From Flavobacterium sp. (GTDB lineage: Bacteria; Bacteroidota; Bacteroidia; Flavobacteriales; Flavobacteriaceae): a stretch of DNA of 5,657 bases. A program made the translations under genes and the position numbers. The notes under the pieces were generated by a model. That model was not told where the DNA came from. It worked only from the letters and a program-made list of their open reading frames with translations, and ran no database searches. The stretch lies in contig JAHRWO010000120.1 of the NCBI GenBank assembly GCA_019105125.1, forward strand, positions 1-5,657, read 5' to 3'. Of the stretch, positions 1 through 5,265 are shown piece by piece. The first letter of the stretch is position 1, and each line of letters starts with the position of its first letter.

Positions 1-633
1 GGTTATGGCGCTTACGAAAAAGTGAAAAATTCTTTCCTAAACAAAATCATTCGTTTTGAAACGATGTTAACCGCTACGCAATATTTTTCTTGGGCAAAAA
101 TTGGCAAACCTTATATGGGTGTTGGTCGTAATTTAGCTTACAAAAAAGAAGAATTTTTCAACGTTCGTGGTTTTATGGATCACATGAAAATTCGTTCGGG
201 TGATGATGATTTGTTTATTAATCAAGCTGCTACGAAAAAGAATACAGCAATTTTATATACGCCAGAAAGTTTTACTTTTTCAGAACCTAAGACTACTTTT
301 TCGTCTTGGGTGTATCAAAAAAGAAGACACGCTACTACTGCGAAATTCTACAAAGGATTTGATAAATTTCAATTGGGATTATTTTTCTTTAGTCAGTTTT
401 GGTTTTTAGTTTTAGCGATTGTTTTATTAGCGTTTCAATTCCAATGGATGATTGTAACTGGAATAATCGTTTTTAGATATTTATTTTCATGGATTTCTCT
501 AGGTTATGCCGCTGGGAAATTGAAAGAAAAAGATGTTATGTATTGGTATCCAATTATCGAAATTGTACTTATCTTTACACAACTAAGCGTGTTTTTTAGA
601 AACCTCATCTCAAAACCTGTACATTGGAAGTAA
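1..633 (+). CDS. Family 2 glycosyltransferase, C-terminal part (5' end outside window)
   Basis: The reading frame is open from base 1 and ends at TAA 631-633, giving 210 residues, so the N-terminal nucleotide-sugar-binding half is missing. What remains looks like the end of a membrane-bound family 2 (GT-A fold) glycosyltransferase. An acidic GDDDLF motif at window residues 67-72 is the likely catalytic-base region, and QKRRH at about 106-110 sits where processive enzymes have QxxRW. Three hydrophobic segments follow at about 126-145, 149-168 and 182-199, and the tail is basic (ends PVHWK). This order (catalytic motif, Q-x-x-R-x, then C-terminal membrane helices) is the usual plan for enzymes that transfer sugars at the cytoplasmic face of the inner membrane for polysaccharide, glycolipid or surface-glycan synthesis. 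The sugar and acceptor cannot be told from sequence. A GTG at 22 lies inside the open frame and is not taken as the start. The stop overlaps the next gene by 10 bases, suggesting co-transcription. Confidence -1.
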   Translation, partial: GYGAYEKVKNSFLNKIIRFETMLTATQYFSWAKIGKPYMGVGRNLAYKKEEFFNVRGFMDHMKIRSGDDDLFINQAATKKNTAILYTPESFTFSEPKTTFSSWVYQKRRHATTAKFYKGFDKFQLGLFFFSQFWFLVLAIVLLAFQFQWMIVTGIIVFRYLFSWISLGYAAGKLKEKDVMYWYPIIEIVLIFTQLSVFFRNLISKPVHWK

Positions 634-1187
634 ATTCGGTCATTATTCAAGAAAATATTGAAAAAGCAAAAAAGGGAGACCAAGTTGCTTTCACGTTTTT
701 ATTGGATTTTTTCTGGAATGAAGTCTACGGTTTCATGCTAAAACGCACCGAAAACGAAACCGATACTGAAGATATTGTCATTGAAACTTTCGCAAAAGCA
801 TTCGATAAAATCTCTACGTACAATCCTGAATATGGTTTTAATACTTGGTTGATTGCGATTGCAAAAAACGTTCATATAGACATGCTTCGCAAAAAGAAAT
901 CGTCTTTATTTATTGAAATGAATGACGAAGAAGATCATCAAGCGTACAGTGTGGCTGATGATTCCAATTCTGCTGAAGACGAATTGATTATCGAACAAAA
1001 TTTAGCGCAATTACTTCAATACATCAAACAATTAAAACCTGCTTATCAGGAAGTCATTCAAATGCGTTATTTTCAAGAAATGACCTATCAAGAAATGGCA
1101 GAACAAATTGATGAACCACTAAATAACATCAAAATCAAACTACTAAGAGCTAAGAAATTATTGGCGGAGATTATTTCGGGGAAGTAA
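624..1187 (+). CDS. ECF-type RNA polymerase sigma-70 family sigma factor
   Basis: This is a 187-residue protein with the two-domain plan of ECF sigma factors. Region 2 lies at about residues 22-92, with TEDIVIETFAKAF (48-60) and FNTWLIAIAKN (72-82), which bind core polymerase and the -10 type element. An acidic linker (98-125) follows. Region 4 lies at about 131-183, with YQEVIQMRYFQEMTYQEMAEQ (141-161) and a helix-turn-helix ending IKIKLLRAKKLL, which reads the upstream element. TTG at 624 is chosen as start because the frame opens only at 600 and has no ATG or GTG before residue 38, already inside region 2. The start lies 10 bases inside the preceding glycosyltransferase gene, so translation may be coupled. 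No anti-sigma (membrane, zinc-binding or FecR-like) gene lies next to it: the next gene is lipA, and the stop is followed by a 107-base gap. The target promoters and inducing signal are unknown. The family call is firm; the exact start is less so. Confidence -1.
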   Translation: MEVNSVIIQENIEKAKKGDQVAFTFLLDFFWNEVYGFMLKRTENETDTEDIVIETFAKAFDKISTYNPEYGFNTWLIAIAKNVHIDMLRKKKSSLFIEMNDEEDHQAYSVADDSNSAEDELIIEQNLAQLLQYIKQLKPAYQEVIQMRYFQEMTYQEMAEQIDEPLNNIKIKLLRAKKLLAEIISGK

Positions 1188-1199
1188 TTAGTTTTTACA

Positions 1200-1219
1200 T
1201 TTCCTAAAACTTTCCTAAA
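1200..1219 (+). repeat. Direct repeat TTTCCTAAA x2 after the sigma factor gene
   Basis: TTTCCTAAA occurs at 1200-1208 and exactly again at 1211-1219, an 11-base spacing close to one helical turn. Looser copies (TTTTCTAAA at 1229-1237, ATTCTAAA at 1251-1258) follow toward the lipA promoter. The spacing fits two protein contacts on one DNA face, but in such AT-rich sequence chance is a serious alternative. Confidence -1.
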
Positions 1220-1223
1220 GTTT
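1207..1223. other. Perfect 7-base dyad AAACTTT-CCT-AAAGTTT
   Basis: The arms at 1207-1213 and 1217-1223 are perfectly complementary with a 3-base spacer. The dyad starts 19 bases after the sigma factor stop and is centred about 54 bases before the lipA -7 box. It could be an operator half-site pair or part of a weak terminator, but each arm has only one G/C pair and no long T tract follows directly, so an efficient intrinsic terminator is unlikely. Confidence -1.
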
Positions 1224-1232
1224 ATTCATTTT

Positions 1233-1260
1233 CTAAATTCATACTTCAAAATTCTAAATT
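1233..1260 (+). repeat. Degenerate 7-base-period repeat before lipA
   Basis: Four consecutive heptamers fall in strict register: CTAAATT, CATACTT, CAAAATT, CTAAATT (1233, 1240, 1247, 1254), all fitting C-W-W-A-M-T-T. The array ends 8 bases before the -7 box of lipA and covers the place where a -33 element would lie. A comparable register is weakly visible after lipA at 2190-2210. Confidence -1.
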
Positions 1261-1268
1261 TCTAATCG

Positions 1269-1276
1269 TATCTTTG
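1269..1276 (+). promoter_or_regulatory. Bacteroidota-type -7 promoter box for lipA
   Basis: TATCTTTG matches the TAnnTTTG consensus of the primary sigma factor in Bacteroidota exactly and is followed by C. Transcription would start roughly 4-7 bases later, leaving a leader of about 10-15 bases before ATG 1295. The -33 element is weak: only TTC at 1245-1247 lies at a suitable distance (21 bases), not TTG. The box also shows that TTG at 1274-1276 is promoter and not a start codon. Confidence -1.
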
Positions 1277-1294
1277 CCTATCAAAATTCTGATT

Positions 1295-2170
1295 ATGGAC
1301 ACGGCTATTGACAATGTTTTTCCACCAAGAGAACCCAAACCAAAATGGTTGCGCGTAAAATTACCAACCGGTAAAAACTACACCGAACTTAGAGGTTTAG
1401 TAGACAAATACAAACTAAATACGATTTGTACTTCGGGAAGTTGTCCTAATATGGGCGAATGTTGGGGCGAAGGAACGGCAACTTTCATGATATTAGGAAA
1501 TATCTGTACACGTTCGTGCGGATTTTGTGGTGTAAAAACGGGTCGCCCTGAAGATGTGGATTGGGACGAACCTGAGAAAGTAGCGCGTTCTATCAAAATC
1601 ATGAACATCAAACATGCCGTAATTACTAGCGTGGATCGTGATGATTTAAAAGATATGGGTTCGATTATTTGGGCAGAAACCGTGAAAGCCATTCGCCGAA
1701 TGAATCCTAACACCACTTTAGAAACGTTAATTCCAGACTTTCAAGGTAACAAAAGAAATTTAGATCGAATTGTTGAAGTAGCTCCAGAAGTAGTTTCGCA
1801 CAATATGGAAACCGTAAAACGTTTGACACGTGAAGTTCGTATTCAAGCGAAATATGAGAAAAGTTTAGAGGTTTTGCGTTACTTGAAAGAACAAGGCATA
1901 AAAAGAACAAAATCGGGTATCATGTTAGGTTTAGGTGAAACTGAGGAAGAAGTGATTCAGGTTCTACATGACTTAGCCGATGCAAAAGTAGATATTGTTA
2001 CGATTGGGCAGTACTTACAACCAAGTAAAAAACATTTACCGGTTAAAGAATACATCACGCCAGAACAATTCGCGAAATACGAACAAATCGGAAAAGAATT
2101 AGGTTTTAGACATGTGGAAAGTGGCGCTTTAGTGCGTTCGTCTTACCATGCAGAGAAACATATTCATTAA
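1295..2170 (+). CDS. lipA: Lipoyl synthase (radical SAM)
   Basis: LipA inserts two sulfur atoms at C6 and C8 of the octanoyl group carried on lipoyl domains of the 2-oxoacid dehydrogenase complexes and GcvH, using two [4Fe-4S] clusters and S-adenosylmethionine in the cytoplasm. With ATG 1295 the protein has 291 residues, a normal length. The auxiliary-cluster cysteines are C45, C50 and C56 ([12 protein letters not shown]). The radical SAM CX3CX2C motif is C71, C75, C78. The family signature TSVDRDDL follows, and the C-terminal RSSYHA (281-286) carries the serine known to ligate the auxiliary cluster. All key residues are present. An upstream in-frame TTG at 1274 would add seven residues but lies within the -7 box, so ATG 1295 is preferred. 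The octanoyltransferase gene lipB is not in the window. A gap of 75 bases with no clear terminator leads to the GAPDH gene, so read-through is possible. Confidence -1.
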   Translation: MDTAIDNVFPPREPKPKWLRVKLPTGKNYTELRGLVDKYKLNTICTSGSCPNMGECWGEGTATFMILGNICTRSCGFCGVKTGRPEDVDWDEPEKVARSIKIMNIKHAVITSVDRDDLKDMGSIIWAETVKAIRRMNPNTTLETLIPDFQGNKRNLDRIVEVAPEVVSHNMETVKRLTREVRIQAKYEKSLEVLRYLKEQGIKRTKSGIMLGLGETEEEVIQVLHDLADAKVDIVTIGQYLQPSKKHLPVKEYITPEQFAKYEQIGKELGFRHVESGALVRSSYHAEKHIH

Positions 2171-2238
2171 GATGGATGATGGAAGTTTTTTAAATCCTAA
2201 ATTCTGATAATTAAGCTTGGTTACACTAACTTTTTAAC

Positions 2239-2280
2239 TTGAAACTTGAAACTTGAAACAAAAACATTGAAACCTGAAAC
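2239..2280 (+). repeat. TTGAAAC heptamer array in the leader of the GAPDH gene
   Basis: Six units in strict 7-base register: TTGAAAC at 2239, 2246 and 2253, a degenerate AAAAACA at 2260, TTGAAAC at 2267 and CTGAAAC at 2274, then an A-rich stretch. The array ends 4 bases before codon ATA 2285, where the conserved GAPDH core begins. The two possible TTG starts of the gene (2246, 2267) are themselves parts of repeat units, 21 bases (three units, seven codons) apart. This looks like leader sequence and not protein-coding sequence. Confidence -1.
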
Positions 2281-3277
2281 AAAAATAAAAATTGCTATTA
2301 ATGGTTTTGGAAGAATTGGACGTAATTTGTTCCGATTGCTTTTGAATCATACTACTATTGAAGTGGTTGCCATCAACGACATTGCAGATAACAAAACAAT
2401 GGCACATTTGGTAAAATATGATAGCATTCACGGTGTTTTGAATCATAAAGTTTCGTTTTCTGAAGATTCGATTAGTATTGATGAAAAATCGTTTTTATTT
2501 TTTCACGAAAGAGAAATCAAAAATTTAGATTGGAAATCGGTAAACGTTGATATTGTTATCGAATCGACGGGGAAATTCAAAACGTTTGAAGATATTAACC
2601 AACATATTTTAGCTGGAGCGAAAAGGGTAATTCTTTCAGCACCATCTGAAGTAGATGAAATAAAAACCGTTGTTCTAGGGGTAAACGAACACATTTTAGA
2701 CGGAAGCGAAACGATAATTTCCAACGCAAGTTGTACAACCAATAATGCAGCTCCGATGATTAAAATCATTCAGGAATTGTGCGAAATTGAACAAGCGTAC
2801 ATCACTACAGTTCACTCCTACACTACCGACCAAAGTTTGCACGACCAACCCCATAAAGATTTACGTAGAGCTCGTGGTGCAGCACAATCAATTGTTCCCA
2901 CAACAACGGGTGCAGCAAAAGCTTTGACAAAAATTTTCCCAGAATTAGATGGAAAAATGGGTGGTTGTGGAATTCGAGTTCCGGTTCCTGATGGCTCTTT
3001 GACCGATATTACTTTCAATGTTAAACGTCAAGTTTCTATTGAAGAAATCAATCAAGCATTTAAAAAAGCGGCTGAAACTAATTTTAAAGGAATTTTAGAT
3101 TATACGGAAGATCCTATTGTTTCTGTAGATATTATTGGAAATACACATTCTTGTTTATTCGATGCCCAACTCACTTCTGTCATCGATAAAATGGTTAAGA
3201 TTGTGGGGTGGTACGACAATGAAATCGGTTATTCTTCTAGACTTATCGATTTAATTACTTTTATTTCCAGAAAATAA
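2246..3277 (+). CDS. gap: Glyceraldehyde-3-phosphate dehydrogenase family protein (start uncertain)
   Basis: GAPDH oxidises glyceraldehyde 3-phosphate with NAD(P)+ and phosphate to 1,3-bisphosphoglycerate, or runs in reverse in gluconeogenesis. Numbered from TTG 2246 (343 residues), the nucleotide-binding motif INGFGRIGRN is at 18-27, an Asp that usually favours NAD (AIND, D45) ends the second strand, the catalytic Cys is C163 in SNASCTTNNAAP, the catalytic His is H190 in HSYTTDQ, and TTTGAAKA and the C-terminal WYDNEIGYSSR are intact. The canonical second Cys of SCTTNC is Asn here (N167), and SAPSEVD replaces the usual SAPxKxD, suggesting a paralog class unlike the main glycolytic GapA; I infer this, and a second gap elsewhere is likely. 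No ATG or GTG precedes residue 52. Options are TTG 2246, TTG 2267, or ATA 2285, which would give the textbook N-terminus (M)KIAINGFG. An in-frame TGA at 2240 excludes anything earlier. The family call is firm; the start is not. Confidence -1.
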   Translation: MKLETKTLKPETKIKIAINGFGRIGRNLFRLLLNHTTIEVVAINDIADNKTMAHLVKYDSIHGVLNHKVSFSEDSISIDEKSFLFFHEREIKNLDWKSVNVDIVIESTGKFKTFEDINQHILAGAKRVILSAPSEVDEIKTVVLGVNEHILDGSETIISNASCTTNNAAPMIKIIQELCEIEQAYITTVHSYTTDQSLHDQPHKDLRRARGAAQSIVPTTTGAAKALTKIFPELDGKMGGCGIRVPVPDGSLTDITFNVKRQVSIEEINQAFKKAAETNFKGILDYTEDPIVSVDIIGNTHSCLFDAQLTSVIDKMVKIVGWYDNEIGYSSRLIDLITFISRK

Positions 3278-3295
3278 AAACTCAATAAAGTTCAT

Positions 3296-3343
3296 AAAAA
3301 AAGTTCTAGTAATCCAATCGCTGATTCTAGAACTTTTGTTTTT
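3296..3343. terminator. Bidirectional intrinsic terminator between convergent genes
   Basis: AAGTTCTAG (3301-3309) pairs with CTAGAACTT (3327-3335), extended by A-T pairs outward, and AATC (3311-3314) can pair with GATT (3323-3326) past a bulged T, leaving an 8-base loop. On the plus strand the stem runs into TTTTGTTTTT. On the minus strand it runs into seven T's (A's at 3296-3302). It lies 18 bases after the GAPDH stop and 15 bases from the PNP stop, so it serves both. Confidence -1.
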
Positions 3344-3358
3344 AAGACTTCTATTTAT

Positions 3359-4171
3359 TTAATATTGAGCAATTAAATTTTTGATTAGATTCCTTACCAA
3401 TGGTTCGGCTTTTTGAGCAGCCAAAAGTACCTCATCATGATTTACTTCTTCAATATTATCTTCATCACCTATATCAGTAATTACAGAAATCCCGAAACAT
3501 TCCATTTCCATATGTCGTGCCACAATTACTTCTGGAACGGTTGACATTCCAACACAATCCGCACCAAGAGCTTTTACCATTTTGTATTCGGCAAGCGTTT
3601 CGAATGTTGGACCTTGTAAACCTAAATAAATTCCTTTTTTCAAATCAATATTCAACTCTTTGGCCAAATCAAAAGCTTTATTAATCATATTTTTTGAATA
3701 CGGTTCGCTCATGTTTACGAATCTTGGTCCAAAACGCTCATCGTTATGTCCACGTAATGGATGTTCTGGCATCATATTGATGTGATCTGTAATTACCGCA
3801 ACATCTCCAACTTTATATGTTGAATTCACACCTCCTGAAGCATTGGAAACAATCAACTTTTCCACTCCTAAATATTTCATTACACGAACCGGAAAAGTCA
3901 CTTGCTTCATATCGTAACCTTCATAAAAATGAAAGCGTCCTTGCATAGCCACCACTTTTTTCCCTTGAATAGTTCCGAAAACTAGAGCACCATTATGACC
4001 TTGAACTGTTGAAACCGGAAAATTTGGAATTTCGGTATAAGGCAATGTATACTCGATGGTAATATCTTCTGTAAATCCTCCTAAACCTGAGCCTAAAATG
4101 ACTCCGTATTCAGGAGAAAAATTGGTTTTACTTTTAATGTAACTAACTGTTTCTTGAACTTTTTCCCACAT
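3359..4171 (-). CDS. Purine nucleoside phosphorylase, trimeric (PNP/MTAP family)
   Basis: The enzyme splits purine (deoxy)ribonucleosides with phosphate into base and (deoxy)ribose 1-phosphate for purine salvage in the cytoplasm. From ATG 4171 it has 270 residues, normal for the trimeric class, and begins MWEKVQETV. Visible motifs are GSGLG (27-31, phosphate), GRFHFYEGY (78-86, with R79 and H81), NASGGVN (110-116), GPTFET (187-192, with E191 at the purine-binding Glu) and VGMSTVPEVIVARH (207-220, M209 and S210). The position of human Asn243, which sets 6-oxopurine specificity, is D233 here (VITDIGDEDN), and His257 is matched by H245. ATG 4177 or TTG 4192 would lengthen the N-terminus by two or seven residues; I prefer 4171 because family proteins begin near this Met. 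The start lies 29 bases inside lpxK, so the two are probably transcribed and perhaps translated together. MTA phosphorylase activity is an alternative. Confidence -1.
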   Translation of the reverse strand: MWEKVQETVSYIKSKTNFSPEYGVILGSGLGGFTEDITIEYTLPYTEIPNFPVSTVQGHNGALVFGTIQGKKVVAMQGRFHFYEGYDMKQVTFPVRVMKYLGVEKLIVSNASGGVNSTYKVGDVAVITDHINMMPEHPLRGHNDERFGPRFVNMSEPYSKNMINKAFDLAKELNIDLKKGIYLGLQGPTFETLAEYKMVKALGADCVGMSTVPEVIVARHMEMECFGISVITDIGDEDNIEEVNHDEVLLAAQKAEPLVRNLIKNLIAQY

Positions 4172-5156
4172 AATCATGTATCGTTTTATCAATGTTTGTA
4201 TTTAAAAATGCTGATTTAATGGGCAAATATAGCAATTGCCTTTCGGGCAACAACCCATTTAATCGAACAAAATCTTTCTCTGTTGTAATAATTTTTCTTC
4301 CTTTAGCTTTTGCTAAAATCTGTTCACAGTCTTGTTGTGAAAAATGATGGTGATCTGCAAACACCAAAGTATCATCCGATTCATTTTTTAGAAAATCGTA
4401 GAATAATTTAGGCTTTGCAATTCCAGCTACCAAAACTTTACTCTCTGATTGAATTTCGGAAACCAACAATTGACTGTCATTTCCAAAAACATAATCATCG
4501 TATTGAATGGTTGTAAAGAAAACTTGTTGTTTTACCTTCAACTTTTCTCTAATTTTCTGCTGCGCAATTTCGGATAAATCATTCGGACATTTTGTGACAA
4601 TTATCATATCGGCACGTTTTTTTCCTGAAGAGGGTTCTCGTAAATTCCCGAAAGGCAAAATATAATCATCGCAAAACAAATCGTCATAAGCCGTAAGCAA
4701 AATATAAAATCCTGCTTTTACTTTTCTATGCTGATAAGCGTCATCTAATAAAATAACATCTGGTTTATCTTGAAGTTGCAATAAATTTTCAATTCCGTTT
4801 TTACGATTAGCGTCAACAGCTACATGAATGTTTGGAAATTTCGAAAAAAACTGAAAAGGTTCATCACCAATAGAACTCGCAGTAGCATTTTCATCTGCCA
4901 AAATAAAACCTTCGGTCGAACGTTTATATCCGCGACTTAAAACTGCCACTTTATAATTTTCGGAAAGTAATCGGATTAAATATTCGATTTGAGGTGTTTT
5001 TCCAGTTCCACCAACACTAAGATTTCCAACAGCAATTATCGGAATATTAAAAGATTGACTTTTGAAAATGCCTTTGTCGTAAAGCCAATTTCGGATAAAC
5101 GTAATGAGCCAATACAAAAAGGCCAAAGGGAAAAGTATTTTTCGTAACAAAATCAT
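4143..5156 (-). CDS. lpxK: Tetraacyldisaccharide 4'-kinase (lipid A biosynthesis)
   Basis: LpxK phosphorylates the 4' position of the tetraacyldisaccharide 1-phosphate to make lipid IVA, at the cytoplasmic face of the inner membrane. The 337-residue protein starts at ATG 5156. It has the expected N-terminal hydrophobic, amphipathic segment (about 7-26), a P-loop GNLSVGGTGKTP (44-55), SRGYKR (74-79), GDEP (97-100), DDAYQHRKV (138-146, the conserved acidic pair; many homologs read DDGFQHR), FGNLREP (169-175), ADHHHF (267-272) and TTEKDFVRL (291-299). All key residues are present, so the gene looks functional and implies a lipid A-containing Gram-negative envelope. Its end overlaps the start of the phosphorylase gene by 29 bases. 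Upstream is a 109-base divergent gap with a weak promoter-like box very close to the ATG. Confidence -1.
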   Translation of the reverse strand: MILLRKILFPLAFLYWLITFIRNWLYDKGIFKSQSFNIPIIAVGNLSVGGTGKTPQIEYLIRLLSENYKVAVLSRGYKRSTEGFILADENATASSIGDEPFQFFSKFPNIHVAVDANRKNGIENLLQLQDKPDVILLDDAYQHRKVKAGFYILLTAYDDLFCDDYILPFGNLREPSSGKKRADMIIVTKCPNDLSEIAQQKIREKLKVKQQVFFTTIQYDDYVFGNDSQLLVSEIQSESKVLVAGIAKPKLFYDFLKNESDDTLVFADHHHFSQQDCEQILAKAKGRKIITTEKDFVRLNGLLPERQLLYLPIKSAFLNTNIDKTIHDYVGKSSRNS

Positions 5157-5160
5157 ATTA

Positions 5161-5168
5161 CGAAAGTA
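5161..5168 (-). promoter_or_regulatory. Possible -7 box for lpxK
   Basis: On the minus strand TACTTTCG (within TATACTTTCG) has one mismatch to TAnnTTTG. It ends only four bases before ATG 5156, so the transcript would be almost leaderless. No TTG lies at the -33 distance; TTT at about 20 bases is the nearest. This is a weak call. Confidence -1.
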
Positions 5169-5252
5169 TAATAAATTATCATCATATTAAAGTTTATGCT
5201 ATTTATCATTTCATTTCTAACTGGTATTTCGTTAATTTGTATAAACATTTTT

Positions 5253-5260
5253 TAAATTTC
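5253..5260 (+). promoter_or_regulatory. Possible -7 box for the Nif3-like gene
   Basis: TAAATTTC has one mismatch to TAnnTTTG and ends five bases before ATG 5266. A second near match, TAATTTG at 5233-5239, is one base short of the consensus spacing and would leave a more normal leader. Neither has a convincing TTG element upstream, so the promoter of this gene is not settled. Confidence -1.
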
Positions 5261-5265
5261 GTATC

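Noticed and set aside
200..409. Open frame inside the glycosyltransferase gene, other plus frame
   Set aside because: It is fully nested in a gene with clear family motifs, and its translation is low-complexity with no recognisable domain.
570..577. TATCTTTA inside the glycosyltransferase gene as a promoter for the sigma factor
   Set aside because: It has one mismatch in the key TTTG part and no TTG at a good distance; coding sequence explains it.
1274..1294. Seven-residue N-terminal extension of LipA from TTG 1274
   Set aside because: The TTG is part of a perfect TAnnTTTG box, and an ATG follows at the family's normal start.
1378..1910. Minus-strand open frames opposite lipA
   Set aside because: They lie opposite a complete gene with all catalytic cysteines and have no recognisable motif; they are antisense shadows.
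2212..2219. TAAGCTTG before the GAPDH gene as a -7 box
   Set aside because: It has a mismatch in TTTG and no -33 element. It remains possible but is too weak to list as a feature.
2239..2280. Heptamer array as a CRISPR-like array
   Set aside because: The unit is 7 bases with no spacers, so it is a simple tandem repeat.
2234..3018. Minus-strand open frames opposite the GAPDH gene
   Set aside because: They mirror the conserved GAPDH coding sequence and have no domain features or promoter.
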